Made by a program: the position numbers and the translations under genes. A stretch of DNA of 24,763 nt from Prevotellaceae bacterium (GTDB lineage: Bacteria; Bacteroidota; Bacteroidia; Bacteroidales; Paludibacteraceae). A model generated the notes under the pieces. The model saw only the letters and a program-made list of their open reading frames with translations. It made no database searches and was not told where the DNA came from. Shown piece after piece: positions 1 through 8,404 of the stretch. Location: NCBI GenBank assembly GCA_031290375.1, contig JAITNR010000087.1, positions 1-24,763 of the forward strand, written 5' to 3'. Each line of letters opens with the position of its first letter. Within the stretch, counting starts at the first letter, position 1.

Positions 1-1
1 A

Positions 2-2059
2 ATATTTGCGCAGACAAGCAACGACACTATTGGTAATGTTGTACTGACCAATTTTGGGCTATTGACAGGAACCTCGAATAGTAAAATCTTTGTGGATGGT
101 GCCGTTAAAACCAAAGATAACTCTGCTATCAAGGAAGATGGCGAAATGATACTTACAGGCAACTTCTATCAAGCGGCAAATACACCTGCTTTTGCAATAG
201 ATGCTAATAATGGTCTTGGCACATCAACAGGCAAGGTTACTTTCAGAAAAAACTATGCTGAACGTAAAGGCATTAGCCGCATTCGTCAAATTACATTTGG
301 TCCTGACGCTGCCTCTCCAGACAGAGGCATTCAGTACATTGCGTTTCCAAACATATTTATAGAAACTGGCGACACGCTTGTGGTTACTCCTACCATGGGT
401 ATTGACGCGAGAGGTATTACAGGTAAAGGGGTACTTTTGCTTGCTTCAGATAGCATAAACGGCGGAGTATGGGACGCATCATTGCGTTTGCCTGTAGCTA
501 CAGGCAACAGTACATCAACCGATGACTACGCCCAAGATATTGTACGTGCAGGTAAAGTTGCAATAGAACGTTATATGCTTACCTACAGAAATAATAGCTC
601 AAATGCATTGTTCCCTTTTGCAACACCTTACACCAACCAGCGTTCAGGCTATTTTGCAGGCAACTGGGTAAGAAACCCGATTCTTGATAATAATGGTTAT
701 GCCATGTTTCCTCTTGCAAACGCAATGGACGGCAGTGGAAGTATATTCCCCGAATATTACTTGACGGATGCTGAAGAAACGTTTTTGGTAGGGCAGCCGT
801 ATTTGATTAAACCTCGGATTAGAACCTTTCGTTATGGTCTGGATGGCAATTTTGAATTAAAATTGACCGATGTTAACTTAGACCACGACTTGGATATGTT
901 TCTCTTTGATGGCACCCCTTACTGTATGCCTTATCTTGCGGAACAGATTGTAACCAACGAGACTATATTTAATAGAACTTGGATTTCTTCAAATAGCCTC
1001 TCTAATAAGTACATGCCTGTCGGAAATTCATACAGTGCCCCATTGTCTGTAGATTCTATTAACAAGAGAATTGTTTCCAGTAGTGTTGGTATTGGTCCGG
1101 ATATATATGTTTTGCTTGCTGGTCAAACTTCTTATAAGTCATTTAAAATAGACCCTACTACCCGTGCGTCACAAAGTGCCTTCTACACGGATTACATTCC
1201 TTCCCAAAGCGTATTTATGTTAATTCGCCAAGGAAACGCAGCATCTTCTTCCCTGTCTATTGGCAGAGATTGTGTAGTACACGCGGCACGTTCCAATAAT
1301 ATGAGGGACGCAGATAGAGGTTTGGCTCCTGCACGTTCAGGTGTTGCGCGTAGCAGTGTCGATAGAAGTAATTTATTGAAATTTCAGGTTAATACCGATG
1401 AAAGCGACCATATCTTTGACGTAGCGGCAGTGTTTGTGCGTGAAGATGCACAGGCAGGAGCAGACGTTTATGATATGAGCAAGATGGCAAGTTCAGAAGT
1501 TGATTTGTTCTCGCTCTATATGACTGACATCACAAGCGGCGCAAAACAGTTGCAGACAGGTGTTCCCCTCGAAACCAAAAGTGTAAGAATGGGTTTCAAA
1601 CCTACCTCTTTGGGCGGAAACTATGTACTTACCGCCTCCAATGTGGAGAGTATGACCACCGATGCCGTAATACTTGAAGATACCAAAGAGAATGTTTTCC
1701 AAGACCTTAGAGTTAATGACACATACAATTTCAGTTCTCTTGCAGAAGACGCTGTAAACCGCTTTGTTGTACACTTCAAGCCTGTGAACACAGCTGAAGA
1801 GACAACATACACAGACCTTGCTACAATGAACAACATCAATATCTATGCGTTCAACAACACCATTTTCATCAACAACCTTGACGAAAACGATATGAACACC
1901 AGCGTTGGTATCTTTGATGTAGCCGGCAAGCAGGCAGGCAAATTCACAGTAAACGGCTATCCGCAAATGACTTACAATGCTCAAAATCTCGTACAGGGTA
2001 CCTATATAGTACGTAAACTTGACGGCAGACAGGCAGTAGCCAAGTTTATTGTAAAATAA
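2..2059 (+). CDS. T9SS-secreted surface protein with C-terminal sorting domain (5' end missing)
   Basis: The frame is open from the left edge and stops with TAA at 2057-2059. The first residues in the window read IFAQTSND, which looks like the end of a signal peptide with its cleavage site, so probably only about 15-20 residues are lost. The last ~75 residues (from about 1829) form a type IX secretion C-terminal sorting domain: an NNINIYAF start, a central VGIFDVAGKQ strand, a LVQGTYIVR turn and a FIVK end. In this family the domain directs the protein across the outer membrane and is removed while the protein is anchored to the surface. The body is rich in Ser, Thr, Asn and Asp, as expected for a beta-rich extracellular protein, and I recognise no catalytic domain. 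A fibre, adhesin or cell-wall-like role is possible but unsupported. The sorting domain is secure; the function is unknown. Confidence 0.85.
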   Translation: MFAQTSNDTIGNVVLTNFGLLTGTSNSKIFVDGAVKTKDNSAIKEDGEMILTGNFYQAANTPAFAIDANNGLGTSTGKVTFRKNYAERKGISRIRQITFGPDAASPDRGIQYIAFPNIFIETGDTLVVTPTMGIDARGITGKGVLLLASDSINGGVWDASLRLPVATGNSTSTDDYAQDIVRAGKVAIERYMLTYRNNSSNALFPFATPYTNQRSGYFAGNWVRNPILDNNGYAMFPLANAMDGSGSIFPEYYLTDAEETFLVGQPYLIKPRIRTFRYGLDGNFELKLTDVNLDHDLDMFLFDGTPYCMPYLAEQIVTNETIFNRTWISSNSLSNKYMPVGNSYSAPLSVDSINKRIVSSSVGIGPDIYVLLAGQTSYKSFKIDPTTRASQSAFYTDYIPSQSVFMLIRQGNAASSSLSIGRDCVVHAARSNNMRDADRGLAPARSGVARSSVDRSNLLKFQVNTDESDHIFDVAAVFVREDAQAGADVYDMSKMASSEVDLFSLYMTDITSGAKQLQTGVPLETKSVRMGFKPTSLGGNYVLTASNVESMTTDAVILEDTKENVFQDLRVNDTYNFSSLAEDAVNRFVVHFKPVNTAEETTYTDLATMNNINIYAFNNTIFINNLDENDMNTSVGIFDVAGKQAGKFTVNGYPQMTYNAQNLVQGTYIVRKLDGRQAVAKFIVK

Positions 2060-2108
2060 AAAAATAGAACGGAATATAAGTTTTCATGAATAGTTTAATA
2101 TATGAAGG

Positions 2109-2140
2109 AAAGGGATTGGCTGTGCAGTCAATCCCTTTTT
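2109..2140 (+). terminator. Rho-independent terminator after the T9SS protein
   Basis: A 10-bp perfect stem (2109-2118 with 2129-2138) encloses a 10-nt loop that can pair further, and the 3' arm runs into five T. It lies 50 nt after the stop codon of the surface protein gene. The 5' arm begins with A residues, so it may also work weakly on the other strand. Confidence 0.85.
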
Positions 2141-2222
2141 GATTTTGTTCGTTGTCGGTGTGTTTTTGTGATTGTCTGAACAATGAATAACGAATAATTA
2201 AAAGAATATGGCTTTAATGAAT

Positions 2223-2387
2223 AGAGAACGCATTCATTTTCTTTGTTCTTCGCAATGGTGCAGGTCCAAGAGCAATGCGTTATTGAGAGCGAAGCCGAAG
2301 TAATCCAGCTGTTATTTCCCTCCTGCCCTCCCCTCCCCTATTCAATGAAGGGGGTAGTATGGATAATGAATAATGGATGCGTTCTCT
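2223..2387. repeat. 165-bp inverted-repeat element, non-coding
   Basis: The ends (2223-2238 and 2372-2387) are 16-bp inverted repeats with one mismatch, built around AGAGAACGCAT. Inside are a smaller pair (CTTCGC at 2248-2253 with GCGAAG at 2289-2294), a C-rich stretch at 2317-2338 and a short hairpin at 2335-2353. The segment around 2281-2307 (ATTGAGAGCGAAGCCGAAG) resembles a decayed copy of the interspersed CATTGCGAGCGAAG-type repeats I recall from many Bacteroidota genomes. No convincing coding frame is present. It may be a MITE-like relic. Confidence 0.5.
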
Positions 2388-2457
2388 GCAAACTTATTTT
2401 GTTTCACTTTAACTTCTTATTCATTGATTAAAATGGTGGAGTTTTGTATTTTTTTTG

Positions 2458-2465
2458 TACCTTTG
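2458..2465 (+). promoter_or_regulatory. Bacteroidota -7 promoter element (TACCTTTG) of the export operon
   Basis: TACCTTTG is an exact match to the TAnnTTTG -7 consensus used by the Bacteroidota housekeeping sigma factor. A T-rich tract lies just upstream, but no clear -33 TTTG sits at the usual spacing. It is the only strong element between the terminator and the first export gene. Transcription from here would give a leader of about 210 nt. Confidence 0.55.
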
Positions 2466-2679
2466 CATTTGTGCCGGTTGATAATTGAGAGTGGATAACT
2501 GAGTGTTTAACTCAACTTATAGCACGGACATCAGACACAAATAAGAGATAAAAAAAGGTTGAAATGAATTATTGGACGAAAAAGCAGCCCAAATATCTAA
2601 AAAGTCTTTGTCCATCTTCTTGGGTATAATAAAAAAAATCTGTTCTTGGTTTCATAATCTGATTAATATAAAAATTTTG
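2466..2679 (+). other. Untranslated leader of the polysaccharide export operon
   Basis: About 210 nt separate the predicted promoter from the ATG at 2680. The leader contains imperfect direct repeats (ATAATTGAGAGT then ATAACTGAGTGT, 2481-2506) and a small hairpin (TGAGT 2500-2504 with ACTCA 2510-2514). The downstream coding frame stays open back to a TTG at 2572, but that extension encodes no signal peptide and would bury the lipoprotein signal. I see no known riboswitch and no upxY/upxZ-type antiterminator gene. Confidence 0.35.
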
Positions 2680-3450
2680 ATGAAATATTTTTTTTCTATA
2701 ATAATAGCTGTTTTGCTCATAACCTCCTGTGTTACAACAAGGCGTATTAACTATCTGCAACGACCGAATTTAGATATACCCGATTATGTAGACACTATTG
2801 GTTTCAAGGATTACAGGATGCAAGCAGGCGATTATCTTTCCATAAAAGCCTATTCCATAACTCCGGGAGTTGTTGAAATCTACAACGGGACAAACAATGC
2901 CGGTGGTTCAGGCGATGTCGCTTCCAGCAGGCTGTTTCTTTACCGTATTGGCGAGGACGGCAATTTTGAGTATCCATATATCGGTAAAATCTACGCTTTG
3001 GGCAAGACTACCAGAGAGTTGAAGTTTGAGTTGGAAAAGATGTTTGATGAGGTGGCAAAAAATGTTTCGGTTGATGTAAGGCTTTCAAACCGCAGTTTTT
3101 CGATGATTGGCGAGGGTGGTTCAAAACGGATTAGTATGCCAAACGAAAGAATTACTATCTTTCAGGCACTGGCAATGGCAGGCGACTTGGGTACTTTTGC
3201 CGACAGATCAAGGATTAAACTTGTACGCCTCACCGAAAAAGGCACTGTGGTTAAGGAATTTGATATTAGAACGATAAAAATTATTGACTCCGAATTTTAC
3301 TATATTCAGCCTAATGATGTGATATACATTCAGCATAGTTTCGCAAAATATGTTGGTATTGACCATATTAAGAGTGCCATCGGTGTTACCTTATCAACTG
3401 TTTCTTTCGGCTTGATGGTCTGGCAGATTGGAGACAGAATAAAAAAATAG
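2680..3450 (+). CDS. Outer-membrane polysaccharide export lipoprotein (OPX/Wza-like), copy 1
   Basis: The product is 256 residues. I start at ATG 2680 rather than an upstream TTG (2572) because MKYFFSIIIAVLLITSC is a clear lipoprotein signal, with the lipobox ITSC and Cys17. Next comes a polysaccharide export domain beginning near YRMQAGDYLSIKAY, then an SLBB-like segment (IGEGGSKRISMPNERITIFQALAMAG split around residues 144-170). A hydrophobic stretch near the C-terminus (AIGVTLSTVSFGLMVW) is a likely membrane helix. The length fits the short Bacteroidota OPX proteins rather than E. coli Wza (~380 residues). It should form the outer-membrane part of a glycan exporter working with the downstream Wzc-like protein. 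The next gene is a paralogue 4 nt after the stop, so the two are certainly cotranscribed. The substrate is unknown. Confidence 0.88.
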   Translation: MKYFFSIIIAVLLITSCVTTRRINYLQRPNLDIPDYVDTIGFKDYRMQAGDYLSIKAYSITPGVVEIYNGTNNAGGSGDVASSRLFLYRIGEDGNFEYPYIGKIYALGKTTRELKFELEKMFDEVAKNVSVDVRLSNRSFSMIGEGGSKRISMPNERITIFQALAMAGDLGTFADRSRIKLVRLTEKGTVVKEFDIRTIKIIDSEFYYIQPNDVIYIQHSFAKYVGIDHIKSAIGVTLSTVSFGLMVWQIGDRIKK

Positions 3451-3454
3451 AAAT

Positions 3455-4189
3455 ATGAAATTAAAATATATATTGTTTTTATTGCTAACAATCGGGTTGT
3501 CTTCCTGTTACACCCGTTATAGCAGCAATCTTTTGCAGGAAAGAAAAAATCTTCCGCAATACCAAAAAAATGTTTATGAAGAGTATAAACTCAGAGTAAA
3601 TGACGAGTTGGTGATGAGAGTAATTACGGAAGACGAGGGTCTGAAAGTAATATTTTCTTCTTCGGGAAATGGCGACAATGCGTTCTCATACAGGGTTTAT
3701 GATGATGGAACGGTAGATTTTCCATTTTTACCAAAAATGTATTTGGCAGGCAAGACACTCGAAGAGGCTGAAAACATTCTTAGAGAGCATTTTTTGGATT
3801 TTGCCAATGACGTGCGAATAAAATTGGCACTGAAAACGAACACCTTTTGCGTGATTGGTGATGCGGGCAGAGGCTATTTCCCGATTTACAAGGAGCGTTT
3901 GACCATCTATCAGGCATTGGCTTTGTCTGGCGGAATAAATGAGTCCGCCGTTCTGAGCAAAGTGAAGATTATCCGCACCTCCGACACAGGAACTGTCATA
4001 AAGTCCTTTGATATTCGTTCAAAAAGCATAATTGACTCTGAATTTTACTATATTCAGCCTAATGATATAATTTACTGTGATTTGTCGAAGAAAAAATTTT
4101 GGGCATCAGGTTCCTATGCCGAATTTACAGGCTTTATCACAACATCAGTAACGTTTTTGCTTACGGTTTGGAATATGATTGAAAAGTAG
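3455..4189 (+). CDS. Outer-membrane polysaccharide export lipoprotein (OPX/Wza-like), copy 2
   Basis: The product is 244 residues and a tandem paralogue of the preceding gene. It has its own lipoprotein signal (MKLKYILFLLLTIGLSSC, Cys18), an export domain around YKLRVNDELVMRV, an SLBB-like segment (VIGDAGRGYFPIYKERLTIYQALALSGG) and a C-terminal hydrophobic helix. Both copies share the stretch IDSEFYYIQPND, and the DNA there is identical over 27 nt (3292-3318 and 4040-4066) although the rest is well diverged. That suggests strong constraint or gene conversion. Two OPX proteins in a row could form a mixed outer-membrane ring or serve alternative partners. The start is firm; which copy contacts the kinase cannot be told. 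Confidence 0.87.
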   Translation: MKLKYILFLLLTIGLSSCYTRYSSNLLQERKNLPQYQKNVYEEYKLRVNDELVMRVITEDEGLKVIFSSSGNGDNAFSYRVYDDGTVDFPFLPKMYLAGKTLEEAENILREHFLDFANDVRIKLALKTNTFCVIGDAGRGYFPIYKERLTIYQALALSGGINESAVLSKVKIIRTSDTGTVIKSFDIRSKSIIDSEFYYIQPNDIIYCDLSKKKFWASGSYAEFTGFITTSVTFLLTVWNMIEK

Positions 4190-4228
4190 AAATAAATCCA
4201 AACTAAAAAAAAATAACTTTAAAAAAAT

Positions 4229-6658
4229 ATGGAAGAATTAAACAGTAAATCGACAGCAGTACCCCAGTTTGCCGAAGAAGAGCAATCTTCGTTCAACATC
4301 GTAGAATGGGTCATCAAGTTTGTCCGGTTTTGGTATCTGTTTGTAATAGGAGCGGCGGTTGCTTTGGCTGTTGCCTACTATCAGAATCGCGGTTTTGTGC
4401 CGCGTTACAGGTCTGAAACGCAAATAATGCTGCAAGAAAATCAAAGTTCGTTTGTCCTTATGCGTGATTTTGGTGGTGGTCAAAGTACGCAAAAAAACGA
4501 CAATCAACTTTTATTGCTCGCCTCTGATGCTTTGGTAGGCAGAACTGTGGACAGTATGCCGTCTTTGAGGGTGGATATTTTCCAAAAACTGTCATTTAAA
4601 AACATTCCCCTTTATGGTGAAACTTCGCCTGTCGGCATAGAGATTATCTCTATACAGAAAGGGGCGTATCCTTTTCAATACAGTTTTATCCCCATAGATG
4701 ATAACAGTTTTGAAATCAATGTTTTACAGGACAGTAAAAAAATAGAAACTGTCAGTGGAACGTACAACGAGCCGATTGAAAGTAAATATTTTTCAATAAA
4801 AATAACCAAAAATCCTAACCAGCAAAACATTAGTAATCTGTATTTCAGATTTAGAACCACCGAGTCGCTTATTGGTGAATTTGCAAGGATTTCGGCAAGT
4901 ATGCTGGGGGACAGGACCTCTGTGGTCAAGTTGATATTAACAGGTAGCAACCCTGCAAGAGACAGGGCTTTTCTCGATATGCACGCACAAAGTTTTTTAC
5001 TTGACAATTTGGACAAGAAAAATTATGAAGCGGTAAAAACAATCTCTTTTATAGACGAACAGTTGGCGGCAATTTCCGATTCGCTAAGTCATGCCGAACT
5101 CGACTTAAATTCTTTTAAGGTAACAAACGATATGTTTGGAGCGTTAGGCTCTGTTGAGTATTTGGCAATGCAGCTGAACCTTTTGGAAGAGAAGGCGAAG
5201 CAACTCGATATGCAGGACGCATATTTCAACTATCTCAAAAAATACCTTACCGACAACATAGAAACAGGCTCTATTGCTTCGCCCACAAGCATTGGCGTAC
5301 AAGACGGAAAAATAATTTCATTAGTTGAAGAGTACAACAAAATTCAACTTGAAAATTTCAATATTGGAGCTAAACACCCCAAACTTCAGGACAATAACAA
5401 TCGAATAAGTCAGCTCAAACATCAACTCTATGAATTGATGAACTCTGTTGATGCGGTTAATGCTCTCCAAAGGCAGTCATATAATCGCGAAAAGGCAGAA
5501 GTAGCAAGAATGATGCACTCTGCACCGGATAAGGAATTGAAGATGCAGGATTTTGAACGGCGTTACAAAATCAATGACAATTACTATTCAACCTTGTTGC
5601 AGAAACGCTCCGAGTTTCAGATTCGCAAGGCTGCCAATGCTCCCGACAACACTATTCTGCAAAAAGCAAAAACGATGGGTATGATTAATGCCTCTCAGAA
5701 AAAAGACAAGTATTCGTCATTTCTTATCATTGGCTTGCTTATTCCTGCCCTGTTTATTGTTCTGAGAGAGTTGTTGAGTTTCACCATTAAGACTAAAAAA
5801 GATATTGAAAAAATATCAAAGTTCGCTGTTATCGGCTCTGTCCCTCATACAAAGCACAAAACGGACGAAAAAATTATTGCCGTCAGATACCCTAATTCTG
5901 CTTTTGTGGAGCAGTTAAGAGTTATAAGAACAAAAATTGAGTTAATTCTGCAACGCAGAAACAAGATAACCATACTTATATCGTCAACAGAGTCAGGTGA
6001 TGGCAAAACCTATGTTTCTGCCAACCTTGCAGGAGTGTTTGCCCTGCAAAAAGAGAAGGTGCTTTTGATGGACTTTGACATTCGCAAGCCAAATCTTACC
6101 GCAATGTTGAGTTCTGGACGCAGTAGACAGGGCTTTGTAAATTATATTCTGGGAGATATTACACTTGAACAGGCAATAGAACACAAGGAAGAGTTTGGTT
6201 TTGACCTGATGTCCGCAGGTGTTTTACCTCCAAATCCGGGAGAATTTATTCGTTCCAAAAAAGTAGAGATGATGCTTGAAGAGTTGAAAAAAATGTATTC
6301 CTGCATAATTATTGACACATCGCCTGTCGGATTGGTGGCAGACTCTTATGCTCTGATGCCGATTACGGATATTCACCTGATTGTAGTCAGAAGTTTTAAG
6401 ACACACAAGGGTGAGTTCCGAGATTTAAGCAAACGTATGCAGGCAGACGGTGTGGCAGATGTTCATATAATACTGAATGACGTGGACAAAAAGAAGTTAG
6501 GATATGGCTATGGGCACGGCTATGGATACAGTTATGGATATGGATATGGGTACAAAAAGCAAGCCGAAAACTACTACGTAACAGAAGATTTTGAAAAAAC
6601 AGAACCCTCTTTTTATGAAAAAATCTATAATAAAATAATGCGTTGGCTTGGCAGATAG
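4229..6658 (+). CDS. Wzc-like polysaccharide co-polymerase / BY-kinase
   Basis: The product is 809 residues. Order of parts: cytoplasmic N-terminus; first membrane helix about residues 31-50 (WYLFVIGAAVALAVAYY); Wzz-type periplasmic domain with a long coiled-coil region; GNVR-like segment ending near NAPDNTILQKA; second membrane helix about 493-512 (FLIIGLLIPALFIVL); then a bacterial tyrosine kinase. Kinase motifs are visible: Walker A GDGKT at 590-594, Walker A' MDFDIRKP with Asp615 and Asp617, and Walker B IIIDTSP with Asp696. The tail is a Gly-Tyr repeat with eight Tyr between 759 and 775, followed by Tyr782-783, as expected for an autophosphorylated tyrosine cluster. In this family, phosphorylation of the tail controls assembly of the inner-membrane ring and glycan chain length or export. 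It follows the two OPX genes by about 40 nt and is probably in their operon. Confidence 0.93.
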   Translation: MEELNSKSTAVPQFAEEEQSSFNIVEWVIKFVRFWYLFVIGAAVALAVAYYQNRGFVPRYRSETQIMLQENQSSFVLMRDFGGGQSTQKNDNQLLLLASDALVGRTVDSMPSLRVDIFQKLSFKNIPLYGETSPVGIEIISIQKGAYPFQYSFIPIDDNSFEINVLQDSKKIETVSGTYNEPIESKYFSIKITKNPNQQNISNLYFRFRTTESLIGEFARISASMLGDRTSVVKLILTGSNPARDRAFLDMHAQSFLLDNLDKKNYEAVKTISFIDEQLAAISDSLSHAELDLNSFKVTNDMFGALGSVEYLAMQLNLLEEKAKQLDMQDAYFNYLKKYLTDNIETGSIASPTSIGVQDGKIISLVEEYNKIQLENFNIGAKHPKLQDNNNRISQLKHQLYELMNSVDAVNALQRQSYNREKAEVARMMHSAPDKELKMQDFERRYKINDNYYSTLLQKRSEFQIRKAANAPDNTILQKAKTMGMINASQKKDKYSSFLIIGLLIPALFIVLRELLSFTIKTKKDIEKISKFAVIGSVPHTKHKTDEKIIAVRYPNSAFVEQLRVIRTKIELILQRRNKITILISSTESGDGKTYVSANLAGVFALQKEKVLLMDFDIRKPNLTAMLSSGRSRQGFVNYILGDITLEQAIEHKEEFGFDLMSAGVLPPNPGEFIRSKKVEMMLEELKKMYSCIIIDTSPVGLVADSYALMPITDIHLIVVRSFKTHKGEFRDLSKRMQADGVADVHIILNDVDKKKLGYGYGHGYGYSYGYGYGYKKQAENYYVTEDFEKTEPSFYEKIYNKIMRWLGR
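6500..6553 (+). repeat. In-frame Gly-Tyr codon repeat in the kinase tail
   Basis: Eighteen codons (residues 758-775) alternate Gly with Tyr, interrupted by His763 and Ser768. At DNA level this is a 6-nt period built on GGATAT/GGCTAT. Units of six keep the reading frame, so slippage would change the number of phosphorylatable tyrosines without breaking the protein. Confidence 0.8.
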
Positions 6659-6713
6659 AATTGAAAATTATTATGTGCCTACTAAATATGTATATATTGA
6701 AAATTTGTAAATA

Positions 6714-8192
6714 ATGGCAGAATTAAAAGAACTTACATCATCAGAGGATAACTATTCGCAGTGGTATAACGATTTGGTTGTAAAAGCCGATTTGGCGGAA
6801 AATTCCGCTGTGCGCGGCTGTATGGTAATTAAGCCCTACGGCTATGCAATTTGGGAAAAAATGCAGGCGGAACTCGACCGTATGTTTAAGCAAACAGGGC
6901 ACGTGAATGCCTATTTTCCACTTTTTATTCCGAAATCTTTTTTTAGCAAAGAGGCCGAACACGTCGAAGGTTTTGCCAAAGAGTGTGCCGTTGTAACGCA
7001 CTATCGTCTTCGCACAAATGCCTCAAAAACAGGAGTCGAGGTTGATCCTGCGGCAAAGTTGGAGGAAGAACTCATTGTTCGTCCTACCTCGGAAACTATA
7101 ATTTGGAGTACCTACAAAAATTGGATTCAGTCCTACCGCGATTTGCCTGTTTTGGTCAATCAGTGGGCAAATGTGGTGCGTTGGGAGATGCGTACAAGAC
7201 TTTTTTTGCGTACCACCGAGTTCCTTTGGCAAGAGGGGCATACTGCCCATGCCACCGAACAGGAGGCGATGCAAGAGGCTCAAAGGATGCTCGAAGTATA
7301 TTCCGATTTTGCAGAAAATTTTATGGCTATGCCTGTAATAAAGGGCATAAAGTCTGCCAATGAACGTTTTGCAGGTGCGACAGAAACTTTCTGCATCGAG
7401 GCGATGATGCAGGACGGAAAGGCATTGCAGTCAGGCACTTCTCACTTTTTGGGACAAAATTTTGCAAAAGCATTTGATGTTCAATATATTAACAAAGAAA
7501 ATAAATTGGAGTATGTTTGGGCAACCTCGTGGGGAGTTTCTACACGTCTGATGGGGGCATTGATAATGGCTCATTCCGACAACAACGGCTTGGTTTTGCC
7601 TCCAAAACTTGCTCCTGTTCAGGTAGTTATAGTGCCTATTTATAAAAATGATGAACAACTTCAAAAAATATCCGAAAAGGTTAATGCTTTGGTAGAAAGA
7701 CTGAAAGCATTGAATATCAGTGTGAAATTTGATAATTCAGACAACAAGAAGCCGGGTTGGAAATTTGCAGAATACGAACTCAAAGGTGTGCCTGTCCGTC
7801 TGGCTATCGGAGCAAGAGATTTGGAAAACGGCACGGTGGAAATTATGCGGCGAGATACGCTTGAAAAGGAAACTGTTGCTTTTGAAAATATTGAAAACAA
7901 TATAGTTGCACTACTTGACGAAATCCAGAAAAATATTTTTCTTAAGGCGTTTAATTTCAGAGCTTCCGTAACGCGCGAGGTAAATTCGTATGAGGAGTTT
8001 AAAGTCGAAATCGAAAAAGGCGGCTTTCTCTCAGCACATTGGGACGGCACATCCGAAACCGAAGATAAAATCAAAGCCGACACCAAAGCCACAATCCGCT
8101 GCATCCCGCTTGACAGAAAAGAAGAGAAAGGCATCTGTATGGTAACAGGCAAACGTTCGGAGGGTAGGGTGCTGTTCGCAAGAAGTTATTGA
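6714..8192 (+). CDS. proS: Prolyl-tRNA synthetase, archaeal/eukaryal short type
   Basis: The product is 492 residues and charges tRNA-Pro with proline in the cytoplasm. Class II motifs are clear: RPTSE at 123-127 (ATP/proline site) and motif 2, RWEMRTRLFLRTTEFLWQEG, from Arg156, with a GTSHFLGQNFAKAFDV segment and motif 3-like GLVLPPKLAP further on. The C-terminal domain ends in ARSY, with the terminal Tyr typical of the archaeal/eukaryal type. The large editing insertion of the bacterial type (~570 residues in E. coli) is absent. Bacteroidota commonly carry this type. It starts 55 nt after the kinase stop codon, and I see no obvious promoter in between, so read-through from the export operon is possible. 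The call is firm. Confidence 0.97.
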   Translation: MAELKELTSSEDNYSQWYNDLVVKADLAENSAVRGCMVIKPYGYAIWEKMQAELDRMFKQTGHVNAYFPLFIPKSFFSKEAEHVEGFAKECAVVTHYRLRTNASKTGVEVDPAAKLEEELIVRPTSETIIWSTYKNWIQSYRDLPVLVNQWANVVRWEMRTRLFLRTTEFLWQEGHTAHATEQEAMQEAQRMLEVYSDFAENFMAMPVIKGIKSANERFAGATETFCIEAMMQDGKALQSGTSHFLGQNFAKAFDVQYINKENKLEYVWATSWGVSTRLMGALIMAHSDNNGLVLPPKLAPVQVVIVPIYKNDEQLQKISEKVNALVERLKALNISVKFDNSDNKKPGWKFAEYELKGVPVRLAIGARDLENGTVEIMRRDTLEKETVAFENIENNIVALLDEIQKNIFLKAFNFRASVTREVNSYEEFKVEIEKGGFLSAHWDGTSETEDKIKADTKATIRCIPLDRKEEKGICMVTGKRSEGRVLFARSY

Positions 8193-8219
8193 TTTTTGAA
8201 ATTTGTCTTGTAACATAGG

Positions 8220-8240
8220 AATACTAAAATAAAGTATTTT
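8220..8240 (+). terminator. Weak hairpin between convergent genes
   Basis: A 6-bp stem (AATACT 8220-8225 with AGTATT 8233-8238) with a 7-nt loop is followed by TT. It lies 28 nt after the proS stop. It is AT-only apart from one G-C pair, so it is a weak candidate. A run of ten A at 8244-8253 could supply a U-tract for transcripts arriving from the minus strand. Confidence 0.3.
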
Positions 8241-8271
8241 ACGAAAAAAAAAAGGGTAATAAAAATTGGGA

Positions 8272-8321
8272 CTGCTTTTTGTCACTTGACAAAACGTCTC
8301 TATTTTAGCCTGCTTTTTGTC
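8272..8321. repeat. Short direct repeat with hairpin in the proS / histidine kinase gap
   Basis: CTGCTTTTTGTC occurs at 8272-8283 and again at 8310-8321. The first copy also forms a 7-bp hairpin (8277-8283 with 8288-8294, 4-nt loop). The gap (8193-8404) contains no gene. The repeats may be chance in AT-rich DNA. Confidence 0.3.
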
Positions 8322-8404
8322 TATTACGCCTTCATTTTTAATATCACTTTGGCATTATCTATTTTTCATTGCTATGTAAGCTGAATTTCGTTTCCAACTT
8401 TCAG

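Noticed and set aside
2243..2431. A 62-residue open frame in the non-coding stretch
   Set aside because: It spans the inverted-repeat element and its C-rich tract, has no start-site support and no protein-like pattern.
2572..2679. An earlier TTG start for the first OPX lipoprotein
   Set aside because: It would place 36 residues before a textbook lipoprotein signal peptide, preventing correct processing.
8277..8294. A terminator for proS at the TTTTGTC/GACAAAA hairpin
   Set aside because: The stem is AT-rich and not followed by a T-run on either strand, so it is listed only as part of a repeat.
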